NCBI GenBank assembly: GCA_030323885.1
Contig: CM059190.1
Span: 88,325,865 to 88,389,864 of the forward strand
Direction of reading: 5' to 3'
DNA length: 64,000 nucleotides
From: Branchipolynoe longqiensis
Taxonomy: Eukaryota; Annelida; Polychaeta; Phyllodocida; Polynoidae
In this document: piece by piece, positions 1 through 9,945 of the stretch
Layout of the letters: the number at the start of each line of letters is the position of its first letter
Position numbering within the stretch: position 1 is the stretch's first letter
Notes under the pieces: model-generated
Database searches by the model: none
The model's input: the letters and a program-made list of their open reading frames with translations, nothing else
Told to the model about the DNA's origin: nothing
Translations under genes and position numbers: made by a program

Positions 1-17
1 CGTAATGTGACAGCACC
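1..17. mobile_element. Right end of a foldback/TIR element cut by the window edge
   Basis: The first 17 bases are the reverse complement of the left terminus of the element at 38945 (GGTGCTGTCACATTACG). They therefore look like the right end of a related element whose body lies outside the window. Confidence 0.5.
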
Positions 18-53
18 ATTACGTGAGCTGTACTCGTAGGCAGGCTGTCTAAT

Positions 54-710
54 ACCCCTGTCACACTACGACGTAACGAGCCAACGTGAGCCTAACGTGG
101 TCATTTTTCGTCATTACGTTGGGTTACGTCATGATGATGTCAGAATGACGTTAGAATGACGTCGAGCTACGTCGCATTACGTCGTGTTACGTCGAGTTAC
201 GTCAAGGTTTTGGACATGTTCAAAACTTTCGACGTAGCTCGAACGTAAGGGTTTACGTTCGCCGTACGTTCTGTTCACGTTCAGTGAACATCAATGACGT
301 TAAACGGACATTATTCCAACGCTGCTCACTACGTTCAACTACGTTCCACTATGTTGACCCACATTAAACCGAGTGCAAATGGCCACGTGGCGTAATGGGA
401 ACGTCAGGAGAATGTCAGGAGAACATCAGGAGAACATGCATTCAACATACGTTCAACGTCTCATGACGTAGCTAACGTCATGTAACATTCTTCTGGCGAT
501 GGAATGACGTTCATAACGTTCCGTGAGCGTAGTGACGTTGTCCTCTCTCGTTGAATGACGGTATCACTACGCCTTACCGACGTTACGCTCTCGTCCACTA
601 CGCTGCATCCACGTTCAACTTGTGCCCAAATTTGCATACTACGCCGAGAAGTTCAACGTTCTTCACGTTCTCCCTACGCTGACGTCATTACGTCGTAGTG
701 TGACAGGGCC
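54..710. mobile_element. Palindromic foldback element, ACGT-word interior
   Basis: The left end reads CCCTGTCACACTACGACG and the right end (691-708) is its exact reverse complement, giving terminal inverted repeats of about 18 bp. The interior is almost entirely variants of ACGT and ACGTT in both orientations, so the whole element could fold. It has no open reading frame and would be non-autonomous. The same terminus occurs at 19661, 39434 and 45015. Confidence 0.75.
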
Positions 711-1150
711 ATAAACGTACGTGACGATGCGCGCACATGTGCTTCATGAGGATATGCGCGCATTGGTTTGAAATTTGTCATGTACATCGTTTTGGCGAAA
801 CTGGGCGAATTTAATAATAAATATATCATTTAATAATAAATATATCTTTGCTTGGTTTCGCCATTTTATTTTCACGAGCTAAAAGCTTAGCTTAGCACAT
901 GCCTTGAATTTGAAGTATATTTAAATATATTACATTTGACGCTAAATTTTAACTACTGCATGGGCTAGTGATGTATATTCCCTTGTTACAACACAAACAT
1001 TTAACTACACATATCTATCGAAGTCAATACGCTTTACTGCGTGATTATACCAAGGCCTTCCTATCAACAAATGAAATTAACATGTTCTAATAGAAATGCA
1101 TAGACACATGTAAATGAACTAATGCAACTTATGGTAAAAGCCAAGTTTTG
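711..1150. other. Unassigned AT-rich intergenic DNA
   Basis: I see no gene or recognisable repeat here apart from a short duplicated AT-rich motif (taataataaatatatc) near 810-845. Confidence 0.4.
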
Positions 1151-1310
1151 GACTGTTTGCAGTCGACAAATAGTTACAACCCATAAACAAAAAACAAGAA
1201 AATATAAGTTATTGCTAAGACAACATTCAAAAGATTTAAATCTAATTGGACTAGTGCTGCTAAGCAGTAAAGATAAGTGTTATGGGCAGGGTAAATAAAT
1301 TCATCACAAA
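1140..1310. repeat. Dispersed repeat, empty-site copy of 56633-57050
   Basis: Bases 1140-1310 align with 56633-57050: both share the ttttggactgttt start, the caaaagatttgaat core and the end gggtaaataaattcatcac. The later copy carries about 200 extra bases of LINE tail, so this one shows the uninterrupted state. Confidence 0.6.
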
Positions 1311-1720
1311 CCCCCCCCCCCCCCTCCAAAAAAACACCCCACAAAACTATCAGACAAAGATTATAAAATTTCATTGTTCATATTGCTGCGGCAATATGGG
1401 TAATTCGAAACTGAGGCGGACACCTCTTCCCCCCCCCCCCTCGGCCCTCCTTCTCTCCCCCTCCTCCCTCCTTACCCCTCCCCCCCCCTTCCTCCCTCCC
1501 TTCCTCCTCCGCCTACAGATGACGCCACCGCCGCCCTCCCCTGCTTCCTTCCTACTCCTCCCCTTTCCTCCAGGTGGCGGCACCGGCACTCACCGCTGGT
1601 GCCGCCGCTGGTCCCCTGCATCCCCCTGCTTCCAATCCGCTCCCCTCTCACTCCGCCACTTCTCCACCACACGCCTGACCACCAACACCTACTTTTCACC
1701 AGCCCGCCCGACCCCACAAT
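1306..1720. repeat. Pyrimidine-rich low-complexity tract
   Basis: Long C runs and CT/CCT-rich DNA on the + strand, with poly-C runs near 1311, 1430 and 1480. Open frames across it are compositional artefacts. Confidence 0.8.
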
Positions 1721-1739
1721 ATCATAAGGGTTGAGGCCC

Positions 1740-2025
1740 AGGTCACCCAGAGACTTCCTTGTTACCTACATTTGATTACTTACTCATTAACATTACTGCT
1801 TATTTCCTTGACTTATTACTACTTGAACATTTGACCTCTGCACTCACTTATTACTTATTGACAATTGATTATTACTCGATTAACCTTATTGATTCTTACA
1901 CCACCATTGATCACTATTACCTACTGATTAACTACTACTGAATAAATTTCCACATTATGTACTTCCGCCTCGTGTTTTGAATTGTAAGTTGGTAATCCTT
2001 TAGCCTTTGCACTCAACTTATCTTA
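1740..2025. other. AT-rich spacer, no gene seen
   Basis: Imperfect repeats of TTACTTATTGA-like words occupy 1760-1940. Nothing codes here. Confidence 0.4.
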
Positions 2026-2866
2026 CAGGGTCTTTACGGGGCCTGGAAAGTCTTGAAAAGCCTTGAACTTCATTCTCCCCATTTCAAAGCCTTGAATGTA
2101 CCCTATTTTGGGTAATTAATCTTGAAAAGCCTTGAATTCCATTAAACTGTCCCCACTGATATAAATTAGTCCGAAATCGCCATTCACCATTGTGTTTTTT
2201 TTCTTCCTGAAATCCAATTGAAAATAGTCTTGAATTCCTATTAGAAATAGCCTTGAAAAACATTAAAGTCGCCGGCTATACCTCACCCAAATACAAACGA
2301 ATCCAGCATCAAAAACTCTCCAAACATACCTTTGCTTAGTTTGTTCAGTTGATGCCACTGAACATGTGGGAGGAGAGTCGAGGTCTGTGATGCATGAATG
2401 ACATCATAGGTGGGATTCCCTCATCACATGACCTAGAGGGGTTCCCCACACACAGGGGAAGCCATGGCAACCACCATGATGGCAGCCACAGAAAGCTCTC
2501 AATTCAACTTGTAAAGTCTATTAATCTACATGATTTAATCAATTATTCACACAAAAAGTAGCTGGTTATGATAAATAAACATTTGAACTTCATATTTATC
2601 ATTTTAGATTGCAATTTCTAACTTTGTTTTCTCTATATGGTTGTCTAAAAGTGTCAGTGCTGCTGGACTAAATAAAACACAACAGAAGTAACCAATGTTA
2701 GCACTCTCCCCCCACATATATAGTTGCATAAACTGAAAACTGGCAAGCGTATGCTTGGAGAGCATTTGTCAGAGTATGGGTAGTGTCTAAGCAACCTATA
2801 TCTGGTCCCTTTAAAAAGTCTTAAAATAGCCTTGAATGCCTTACCTTCACATGTGTACGGACCCTG
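2026..2866. mobile_element. TIR DNA element with CAGGGTC ends
   Basis: The element begins CAGGGTC and ends GACCCTG, and is flanked on both sides by the six bases ATCTTA (2020-2025 and 2867-2872), consistent with a target duplication. The subterminal regions repeat a word close to GAAAAGCCTTGAA (about 2055, 2085, 2130, 2230, 2250, 2830). No transposase frame is present, so it is a non-autonomous derivative of unknown superfamily. It ends about 100 bp upstream of the first BTB exon. Confidence 0.65.
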
Positions 2867-2969
2867 ATCTTATATTGACAGGTACATTACTGCAATTATA
2901 CCTTATTTACACTATTCTCTAGCTCATTGTCATTTCTCCTTATCATCACTGTTATGTATGTTCTTGTAG

Positions 2970-3091
2970 GCTGACCTGTCACAATGTATGTGGGCATGGT
3001 GACCTTGACCTCTGAAGGACATGCACAGAAGTTGCAGGATGAGCTATCATTGATGAGGGACCGACATGCCCTTTGTGATCTCACCATACAG
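2970..3091 (+). CDS. BTB/POZ protein, first coding exon
   Basis: The acceptor TTCTTGTAG ends at 2969, the start codon is at 2984 with an in-frame TGA just upstream, and a donor GT follows base 3091. The exon encodes 36 residues beginning MYVGMVTLTSEGHAQKLQDE and ending in CDLTIQ. This matches the start of a BTB/POZ domain: a helix followed by the conserved Cys-Asp strand. BTB domains mediate homo- or heterodimerisation of transcription regulators and cullin-3 adaptors; which applies cannot be told without the C-terminus. The exon ends in phase 0 and joins in frame to 3595. A TIR element ends about 100 bp upstream. Identification as BTB is firm only when combined with the next two exons. Confidence 0.75.
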
Positions 3092-3261
3092 GTTGTTATT
3101 GTTCAAGTGTTACTTTGATATTTAATAGCCGCGAAAATGATATAAAATAGCAAAATAGTTCAGTATATATGTGCGCAAAAGATGTGAAAGAAATGACTAC
3201 ATAATTGTCAGAATCATAATAGCCCGAATTGGTGGGAATGTACCCTTCGGCCACGAATTTA

Positions 3262-3590
3262 TTTAAAGTTGCATAATCTGATGGTGTTGAGATTCTGTCA
3301 TTTTTAGAGATAAATATATATTAAATTGATCATTATATTTTACGTTCCTCTAGTGTAAAGTCACTTTTATTTTACATTGTCAACGTTGGAGATATTTGAA
3401 GTGAAAACATGTCAAATTAATTTTGTCATGTTTTTCAAAACTCTGATCCCAGTCATCAGCAATAACAGGTTCTATTAAATTGACTTAGTATGCCCCTCTA
3501 TGCAGCAACACATACTTAATAAGTGCGTCAGTGTCTAAGTTGAATATGTATGTCAATTCTTGATAAGTGTTTTGCTTTTGAAAATCTGTT
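3262..3590 (+). mobile_element. Decayed TTAA-type MITE abutting BTB exon 2
   Basis: It aligns with the full copy at 3800-4154 from TTTAAAGTTGCATAATCTGA through the CTTTTGAAAATCTG stretch, but lacks the last 25 or so bases. The following bases TTTTAG form the 3' splice site of the next exon, so the pyrimidine stretch of that acceptor lies in MITE-derived sequence. Confidence 0.65.
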
Positions 3591-3594
3591 TTAG

Positions 3595-3708
3595 GTGAGC
3601 GGGGGTGTTGAGTATGCTGTACACAAGACGGTGATGGTGGCTCACTCACGCTACTTCCGGTTACAGATGGACTGTGGTCGTCTGCGCGGGAACACTCACA
3701 CCAGGAAG
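3595..3708 (+). CDS. BTB/POZ protein, second coding exon
   Basis: An exon of 38 codons between acceptor GTTTTAG and donor GTACCT, phase 0 at both ends. It encodes VSGGVEYAVHKTVMVAHSRY followed by FRLQMDCGRLRG, the classic BTB segment in which a strand is followed by H-K-x-V-x-x-x-x-S-x-Y-F, the motif that starts the dimer interface. It reads directly on from the first exon's CDLTIQ. The exon sits between two copies of one MITE family, one ending at its acceptor and one starting 92 bp after its donor. The frame into the next exon is a problem; see the third exon. Confidence 0.82.
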
Positions 3709-3799
3709 GTACCTCTAAACTGAAACACAGCGTCACAGTTAATTAAAGCTCGAAATAAAAGGCCAACAACTTAATAACGGTGACTCAGGTTGCAATCTA

Positions 3800-4154
3800 T
3801 TAAAGTTGCATAGTCCGATGGTTTTGAATTTCTGTATTTTTTCTGAGATAAGTATATTAGATCGATCGCTAGTATCTACTTTATATTAATTCAAAGTTAC
3901 TTTCATTTTAAATGGTAAAGTTTTGAGATATTTTGAGTCCAAACATGGAAAATTAGTTTTGGCAAGCGTGCCAAAACTCTGACACCATAGACTTCTGCAG
4001 TAACATGTTCTGTTACATTGACTCAGTATTGCCTTCTACGCAGAAACAAATGCTTAATAAGTGCATCAGTATCTAAGTTAGATATGTCAAATCAAATCTA
4101 GATAATTGGTTTTGTTTTGAAAATTTGATATTTCATCGGACTATGCAGCTTTAA
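3800..4154 (+). mobile_element. TTAA-flanked palindromic MITE, full copy
   Basis: It starts TTAAAGTTGCATAGTCCGAT and ends in the inverted form of the same sequence ending TTAA, giving about 22 bp TIRs with TTAA at both edges, as expected for a piggyBac-type target. Near the middle (about 3960) is an imperfect version of the palindrome TTTTGGCAAGCTTGCCAAAA. There is no frame of its own. Further copies lie at 34710, 36042, 45016 and 55751, with fragments at 6880, 26936, 30817, 32552 and 62928. Confidence 0.8.
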
Positions 4155-4195
4155 TGGAGGTTGATTGGGCTCTGATCTCGTTCATTCTCTGGAAA

Positions 4196-4650
4196 TTATT
4201 CCTCCACCTCCTCCTCCTCCTCCTTCTCCTCCTTTTCCCCTCATCACCCCTCCTCGCCCTCTTCCTCTCCCATCTGCTCCTCCTGCTCCTCCTCCCGCCC
4301 TCCCCATCTCCTCCTTCTAATTTTCCCTCCTCCCGCTCCTCCTGCTCCTCCTCCCGCCCTCCCTTCCCATTTACCCGTCCTCCCCCTCCTTTTCCCCTCA
4401 TCCCCACCCTCTCCTTCTCGCCCCCTTCCTCTTCCTCCTCGTCCTTTCCCTCCTCCTCGTCCCGTCCTCCTCTCTTCCCCCCTACCCCCCATCTCCTGCT
4501 CCCCCTCCTCATCTCCCTTCCCCTCCTCTTATTTATCCTCTTCCTCTTTCTCTTCCTTCTCCGCCTTCTCCTTTCTCCCCGTCCTCCTTTCTCCCCTCTT
4601 ACCCGTCCCCTCTTCCCCTCTTCCCCACCCCGCCCCCCGCCCCTACTGCT
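4196..4650. repeat. Polypyrimidine tract in BTB intron
   Basis: About 450 bases that are nearly all C and T on the + strand, built from CCT and CTC units. The long frames on both strands are low-complexity artefacts. Such tracts can form triplex DNA in vitro; no function is claimed. Confidence 0.85.
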
Positions 4651-4849
4651 TTACCTTAGCCCTTCCCATATCTGCATATTACTATGTCTAAATCCTCTTT
4701 GCCGCCCCCCCCCCCCCCCACACTCACCCAATATTAATTTTCTACCATGCCATTTAATACCATATAATACAGCCAATATCACGTTGAACATACTGTTTCT
4801 TATCTGACCATCGAAGTTGAGCCTCATCAGTCATTGCATGGATGATTAC

Positions 4850-5365
4850 ACAAGGTGCTCTAATAGACATCCTGATGCAGCCTTATAAATCTACCAAATC
4901 AGTATTCGATAATGTCATGGGGGTGATGAAAGTGGATTCCGGGTCAGTGTGCTAACTGTTACACCACCTAGGCTCCCTGATGTCACCACCCTATCCACGC
5001 CTACCGTCTAAGCGGCTCCTTGCCTGAGAGGTCAGTGCAGACTACTACACTCGTCCCCCTGAAATTGTAAGTCTTTTAAATGGTAATTTAATGCTTATAA
5101 TTACATGCATACAGGCCTTGCACTTACATGTACAGGCACAGGGCCGGGTCAACAACCATACAGGATCCTGGTCACGGAACTAGTGCTATAGGGGTGATGG
5201 AAATAGGAAATATTGTGCCTAGAGCGGGAATCAAACCCTCATCTCTTGCATTCCTGGCCCTGTGCTAACTATTACACCACCTAGGCTCCCTGATATCACC
5301 ACCCTACCTACGCCTACCAGTCTATGTAGCTCCTTGCCTGAGAGGTCAGTGCAGACCTCTACACT
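4850..5365 (-). mobile_element. tRNA-derived repeat, head-to-tail 1.5-mer (minus strand)
   Basis: Read on the minus strand, the tRNA-like block GCCTAGGTGGTGTAATRGTT with a B-box-like GGTTTGATTCCC lies at about 5218-5290. It is followed downstream by a second partial copy at about 4945-5050. The flanking GTCAGTGCAG segments ending at 5040 and 5354 show a period of about 314 bp. The same arrangement occurs at 45451-45968. Its edge lies about 36 bp upstream of the pyrimidine-rich acceptor of BTB exon 3. Confidence 0.7.
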
Positions 5366-5401
5366 AAGTACACGATCAGGGCCCCCTACTTCCTGTTCCA
5401 G

Positions 5402-5628
5402 GTATCGATGCCTCCATGTTCACGCCTCTGTTGACCTACTTGTACACCAGCCAGCTGCACATTACCTCCAGCAACATCTGGGCGATCATTACAGCGGCCA
5501 CACAGCTCGACATTCCAGGTGCGATAAACCTCTGTGAGCACTACCTGCAGAACCCGGTCCTGCCACAGTCCAAACCGAAAGACTCTGAAGAGATGCTGGC
5601 CGAACCCGACAACCCTTCCCATACACAT
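5402..5628 (+). CDS. BTB/POZ protein, third coding exon
   Basis: It encodes GIDASMFTPLLTYLYTSQLH and then an ITSSNIWAIITAATQLDI segment followed by a CEHYLQ helix. This is the second half of a BTB fold: the F-x-x-L-L-x-Y-x-Y-T motif and then the helix where N-x-x-x-I-x-x-A-A-x-x-L-x-I is conserved. The strong acceptor CTTCCTGTTCCAG ends at 5401, but that start needs one base from the preceding exon while exon 2 ends in phase 0. Using the weaker AG at 5378-5379 instead (exon 5380-5628, 83 codons) restores the frame and adds GPLLPVP; a missed small exon is the alternative. A donor GT follows 5628 in phase 0. If it is not used, the frame closes at 5652 and the protein would be BTB-only. No zinc-finger or Kelch exon was found downstream. 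Confidence 0.78.
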
Positions 5629-5892
5629 GTGAGGCAGGCCGCTAATTCTTAAGCGTCTGTGGTGTCCAGCATTTAGCAACCTATACGATTCAAATTTTAT
5701 GGGAAACACATTTTGGGTTCTGTGCCCAAGGCTCATGGGAACCCATTGGTCACGCTTTATTAGTTCTGTGAAACAGGCTATAGAAACATGAGGTTACTCG
5801 GCCACTGTGAGTACCCCATGAGACTACAATACTCTTCCCCTTCATTTCACCTGTGATGCAGTCATACTAAACCAATATTACCAACTCTGGAA

Positions 5893-6762
5893 CTAATACT
5901 AAGGAGGAAAGGAAGACAAGTCACAAAGATAGACAGTGAGGATGTTGTGCTTTATTGGCATTAACTCCTGCTCACCTATCACTGACCTATCCACCTAACG
6001 CCTCACCTTCAGTCCACACAGTATCTCATTACTACTTTAGCCTGTACAGAAAACAGTGCTTACAGTCCATGGGACAGGAGTCCTATGGCTGTGTACACAC
6101 TCAATTGGAATATATGAATTTTGCTAGCATCAGGCAGAGTGTCTGGGGTTCCTGCTCAAGAGTAGGTCTGTCTCACTCAAGAGCCAGGAGTAGAGTGATC
6201 TCTCTCCATAGTGTCTGGAGAAGTTTCTTGAATAATTAATTAGAATGAGACTTGTGTGGTCCTGATAGGCCAAAGGGGGTCAGGTGACCGGATCTCCCAC
6301 AGCCAGCCAATCAGACACTCCCCTACAGACTGGTCAGTGCAATGCCCTAATATGGTGGAGTTGCTGCCCAAACCAGCCTGCAGGGTGTGGCTCTAAGGAA
6401 TGTGGTATGGCTGGTGTGCTTGGCCCTGGGCCCGGTAGTGGCAGGTAGTTGTAGACAGTTACAATTAGATATATATATATGTATATACCAAAAATGTCCT
6501 TTTTCTCAAATTGCATTCTTTATGAATACGTAGAGGAACATTTCATCAAACTTGAACTGCTTCTTATACAAGAACATCTCTTCACCAACTTTAGGCATCA
6601 TGTATGAACATATATCTCACATAGCTTATATCATGTCATCATGTGAGTGGGGGGCACCATTGCTTTTAGATTACATAACCTTCTCCCCACTCCAAGGCCC
6701 AAGAATAATAATGCTCTCTGCCAATATATAATTCTTTACCGAAAATCTGTATATTTTTACAA
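5893..6762 (+). repeat. Long dispersed repeat, left inverted copy
   Basis: This block recurs in reverse complement at 16283-17600. Shared landmarks are GACAAGTCACAAAGATAGAC (about 5912), GCCAGCCAATCAGACAC (about 6303), the GTATGGCTGGTGTGCT block (about 6405) and the end CCAATATATAATTC (about 6723). It has no coding content I recognise. It is the copy lacking the LINE fragment that interrupts the partner. Confidence 0.75.
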
Positions 6763-6879
6763 GGCGTTCGGAACCAAAAACCTATGGGTACTGACATTTC
6801 TATTCTGTTGCTTTTCAGGCATGGTAGTGACACATTACCGAAAATGATCATTACCGTGAAATCCTATAGGTTGATTTAG

Positions 6880-7036
6880 GTGTGCACACCAAAAGTAATT
6901 TTCATTTCAAATTCAAAGTTAGTCGCATGTGTAATGAAAGTGACTTCAAACTTTATATAATGATCAACCTAATATATTTATCTCACAAATATATATGCCA
7001 GAAACTCAAAACCATCAGACTATGCAATTTTAAGTA
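6880..7036 (-). mobile_element. TTAA MITE fragment
   Basis: It matches the terminal half of the 3800-4154 family in reverse orientation and ends CCATCAGACTATGCAATTTTAA. Confidence 0.6.
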
Positions 7037-7500
7037 AGATGTTAGGGTTTTTTGTTGTTGGTCAAATAATTTGTTCCATGGAATAAGATCTTTGTCAACA
7101 CCACTATTGGTTTTCTAGTTATATTTGTTGACAGATTATTTTCAAACATTTTCTAGAAACTAACATAATGGAACCAGATAAGAAAGTTAATAAAATGAAA
7201 CTATATACTGAAGTTTCATAGATTGTTTCAAGTGTGCCCATGAAAAACTACACATTAAAATTATAGTTGTTTCAAATTGTTTTGTTCTATTAAATGGATA
7301 TTTGGAAATGTTAAATTAAGAGTATCTGAGATAGATCAGTATAGCCTACCGGTATAATGACTTTGTCAAAGAAACCCTTTCTTATGCAGGTAATACATGA
7401 AGACAATATTAGTTAATTCCATCCATATATTAATATATTTACAAAGCCCGTGGATAGATTTGGATTTAGTCATATCTCAGGGCTCTTGATGACTTGGGAG
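7037..7500. other. No gene seen, AT-rich
   Basis: No frame or recognisable repeat. It may include the degraded 5' part of the retroelement beginning near 7500. Confidence 0.35.
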
Positions 7501-8778
7501 CTCGGGTATGCATGACCCCATGATTGGTGGATTTTCTCCGATCCTAGCGGTATATAGCGATTCCTCGAATTGGGGTTTCGGTGTGACGCACCAGAACGTC
7601 TGGTTATCACCACATCAGCCCATACAATGGTCTGGGGGTTTCACATATCAATATAAAGGAGATGTGGGCGGTGTTCGTGGCTGCGGTCAGATGGGTGGAC
7701 TCGTCAGTCATATTTATTACGGACAGTGCAGTCGTCGAGTCAGCTCTAAATTCCAGTCGATCAAAGTCGCCGAAAATTATGGCTTGCTACTTAAGCTATT
7801 CTGGCTGTCGGTCGAACATAATTTTGTCTTCATCTCGACATATATAAACACCAAGATTAACATCACGTGTGACGCCCTGAGCCGCCTAGATACGCGTGAT
7901 AGCATCTCGAGAATAATGAACGTTGATACGGTTGGGGCAATGTGCTGCAATTATGTGTTTCAGGCCCTGTTTCTGGTCTCTTCCAGGGAGGGAGGACCTA
8001 CAAAGGGAGCAGCAGGTGTTTGAAGCGGGGTATTACTCCAAGAACTCCTGGGCTACAAGAGGGGTGCAGATTAGGTGGTATTTAGACTTTGTTGATAGAT
8101 TCGCACCGGGCCGTTCACCTTTCCCTTGTTCACCCGAAATGGTTGCACTTTATGCTACATGGCTGGCCAGGACGCTGGCGTACCAATCAGTATTGAACTA
8201 TTTAAGCGTGCTGAGTTTCTTCCTGCACCAGAACTCTCAACCTCCGATAATGTATACCGCTTAGGTAATCGCAGCTACCCATAAAGGGATAAGGAGGGAG
8301 AAGGGAGATGCACCTCGCCGGGTGCCTCCATTGCTCCCAGCTATGTTATTAAAGATATTCTCAGTCCTCACGAATAATAAAGGGCATGTAAGTTGGAGGG
8401 CCGCGGTGCTCTGCTCATTTAGGGCTCTTTTAAGGAAAGCACAGGTAACTCACTCGGACTCCACCTTACATCGAGAGCATTTTAAGTTTTATTCTTGGGG
8501 CATGATTATCAAGGTCACTAAGTCAAAAACTATCCAGTTCCGCAAAAGGGTGCTAGAGATCCCAGTCGCGAGATCACCAAGGAGGAGCCTCTGTGCGGTG
8601 GCGCGGGGATTGCACATATTTGTCAATTTGTGGTGCCACGATAGAAGAACTCCGGGCGAGGGGGGATTGGGCATCCAATACGATTTTCGAGTATTTGAAA
8701 ACCCCCCTGCAGGTCCGGTTTGTGAACGATATCAAGATGGCGACTGCTCTTGCAGCCGCAGATATCGAGGGCTAGTGG
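7500..8778 (+). pseudogene. DIRS/Ngaro-type retroelement relic: RNase H and tyrosine recombinase
   Basis: Frames 2, 3 and 1 are used in turn. First comes an RNase H domain: AVYSDSSNWGFGV (first catalytic Asp, about 7550), MWAVFVAAVRW (Glu replaced), FITDSAVVESALN (about 7720) and CDALSRLD (about 7870). Then follows the N-terminal SAM-like domain of a tyrosine recombinase (GYYSKNSWATRGVQIRWYLD, about 8025) and part of the catalytic domain (SWRAAVLCSFRALLRKAQV, TKSKTIQF). The C-terminal GATIEELRARGDWASNTIFE block follows at about 8630. RNase H followed by a tyrosine recombinase is the DIRS/Ngaro order. The reverse transcriptase is missing, there are at least two frameshifts and a stop near 8262, and the H-x-x-R box expected between CAV (8590) and GDCTYLSICG has been deleted. 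The element is dead. Confidence 0.8.
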
Positions 8779-8819
8779 GACTAGTGTGTTGGTCGGGGGC
8801 CTGCGGGCAGGCCCTGTTG

Positions 8820-8925
8820 GCTTTTTTGATCGGCCATATCCCGAGAAAATAAATGAGGGGCTTACTACCACACTAGTCATCACCTTATGTCTTTATTTAT
8901 AGGGCTTTACAGCTAGACAAATTTA
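8820..8925 (+). repeat. 106 bp direct repeat, copy 1, 3' of recombinase relic
   Basis: A 106 bp block from GCTTTTTTGATCGGCC to AGACAAATTTA that recurs at 9116-9221. It starts about 45 bp after the recombinase stop codon. Confidence 0.8.
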
Positions 8926-9115
8926 TGTCGAATATAAGAATTATATATATATATAAATTGGCGGCGCTGCATATTTTTATTACTTATTATCTCCTCTATA
9001 CTAATACTACATGATTTGGTGCGGGACTATTGGCACCACCGTCACTTCTGGCGCCACTGTCACCGTTACTTGCCATTCGCCTCAAAGTCTTTAGCTTTAT
9101 ATGATGTACGATAGG

Positions 9116-9221
9116 GCTTTTTTGCTCGGCCATAGCCCTAGAAAATAAATGAGGGGCTTACCACCACACTAGTCCTCTGCGTATGTCTTTATTTATAGGG
9201 CTTTACAGCTAGACAAATTTA
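9116..9221 (+). repeat. 106 bp direct repeat, copy 2
   Basis: Second copy of the 8820-8925 block, about 190 bp further on. Direct repeats enclosing a spacer at the 3' end fit the split direct repeat arrangement (B1-A2-B2) of Ngaro/PAT-like elements; the matching upstream A1 was not found. Confidence 0.75.
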
Positions 9222-9945
9222 TATATATATAATGAGGTGATCAGGCCATCTGTGTTATGCTATTATACAGTGGTGGATTATGGGGGGGGACGTGTCCCCT
9301 GGCAGCTAAACAAAAATCAATATTTTTGCATAGGCCATAGGGTACAGCTATCATTAGATTTACATCAATTTCTTATAGCTAGCATTTATCTTATGCCATG
9401 TCTAATTTTAGTGTTTAGGAATTAGCTATATATTAACATTTTTGCTGAATTATTGTGTTACATTTTGTTCACAGTCTGTCACTGTCAACATCAGCTATTC
9501 AGTAGAGCCAGTGGTAAACACACACAAGCAAGTGTAATAAACCAAAAAGCACAATGAATATTTCACTGCTTCAGATCAAATTCTGTTATTTAGGAACATA
9601 ACTATTCACAGATGTGCCTAACTTATTGATCAGAATTAGCATATTTAAATTATACAACCATTTCAATGTTGAACACAAATTTAGACCCCTTGTTGGAAGA
9701 ATTTGATCAGTGAACTTTATCTTATTTCTTTCTTCACAAAAAGTATGAATTGGAATGCAATTCCCACACTAATGTGTAAAACCGCCCACCCCAACTAACC
9801 CCGAAGAGATACCTACCACAAGAAAGAGCTACGCAATCCTATAAGATACAGAAAATCAGTAGTATAGAGGATCAGCATACCAATAACAGTTCTAGTAAGC
9901 TTACAAATCTTACATTCACAATATCTTGTTGGTTATTATAATGGA
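9222..9945. other. No recognisable gene, probably decayed 5' part of the P-type element
   Basis: A 62-residue frame at 9237 resembles nothing. The interval may hold the degraded N-terminal part of the transposase that follows. Confidence 0.35.

Noticed and set aside
54..710. Regularly spaced palindromic words resembling a CRISPR array
   Set aside because: No constant repeat/spacer structure, the words vary, and this is animal DNA; a foldback element explains it.
1282..1734. 150-codon proline-rich frame
   Set aside because: Low-complexity CT-rich DNA with poly-C runs; no domain.
4154..4807. 217-codon Leu/Pro/Ser-rich frame
   Set aside because: Polypyrimidine low complexity, with a matching artefact on the other strand.
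5262..5736. Frames of 91 and 116 codons overlapping BTB exon 3
   Set aside because: Other-frame shadows of the exon; the BTB motif is in the 5416 frame.
9237..9425. 62-codon frame upstream of the P-type relic
   Set aside because: No similarity to transposase or any domain I know.
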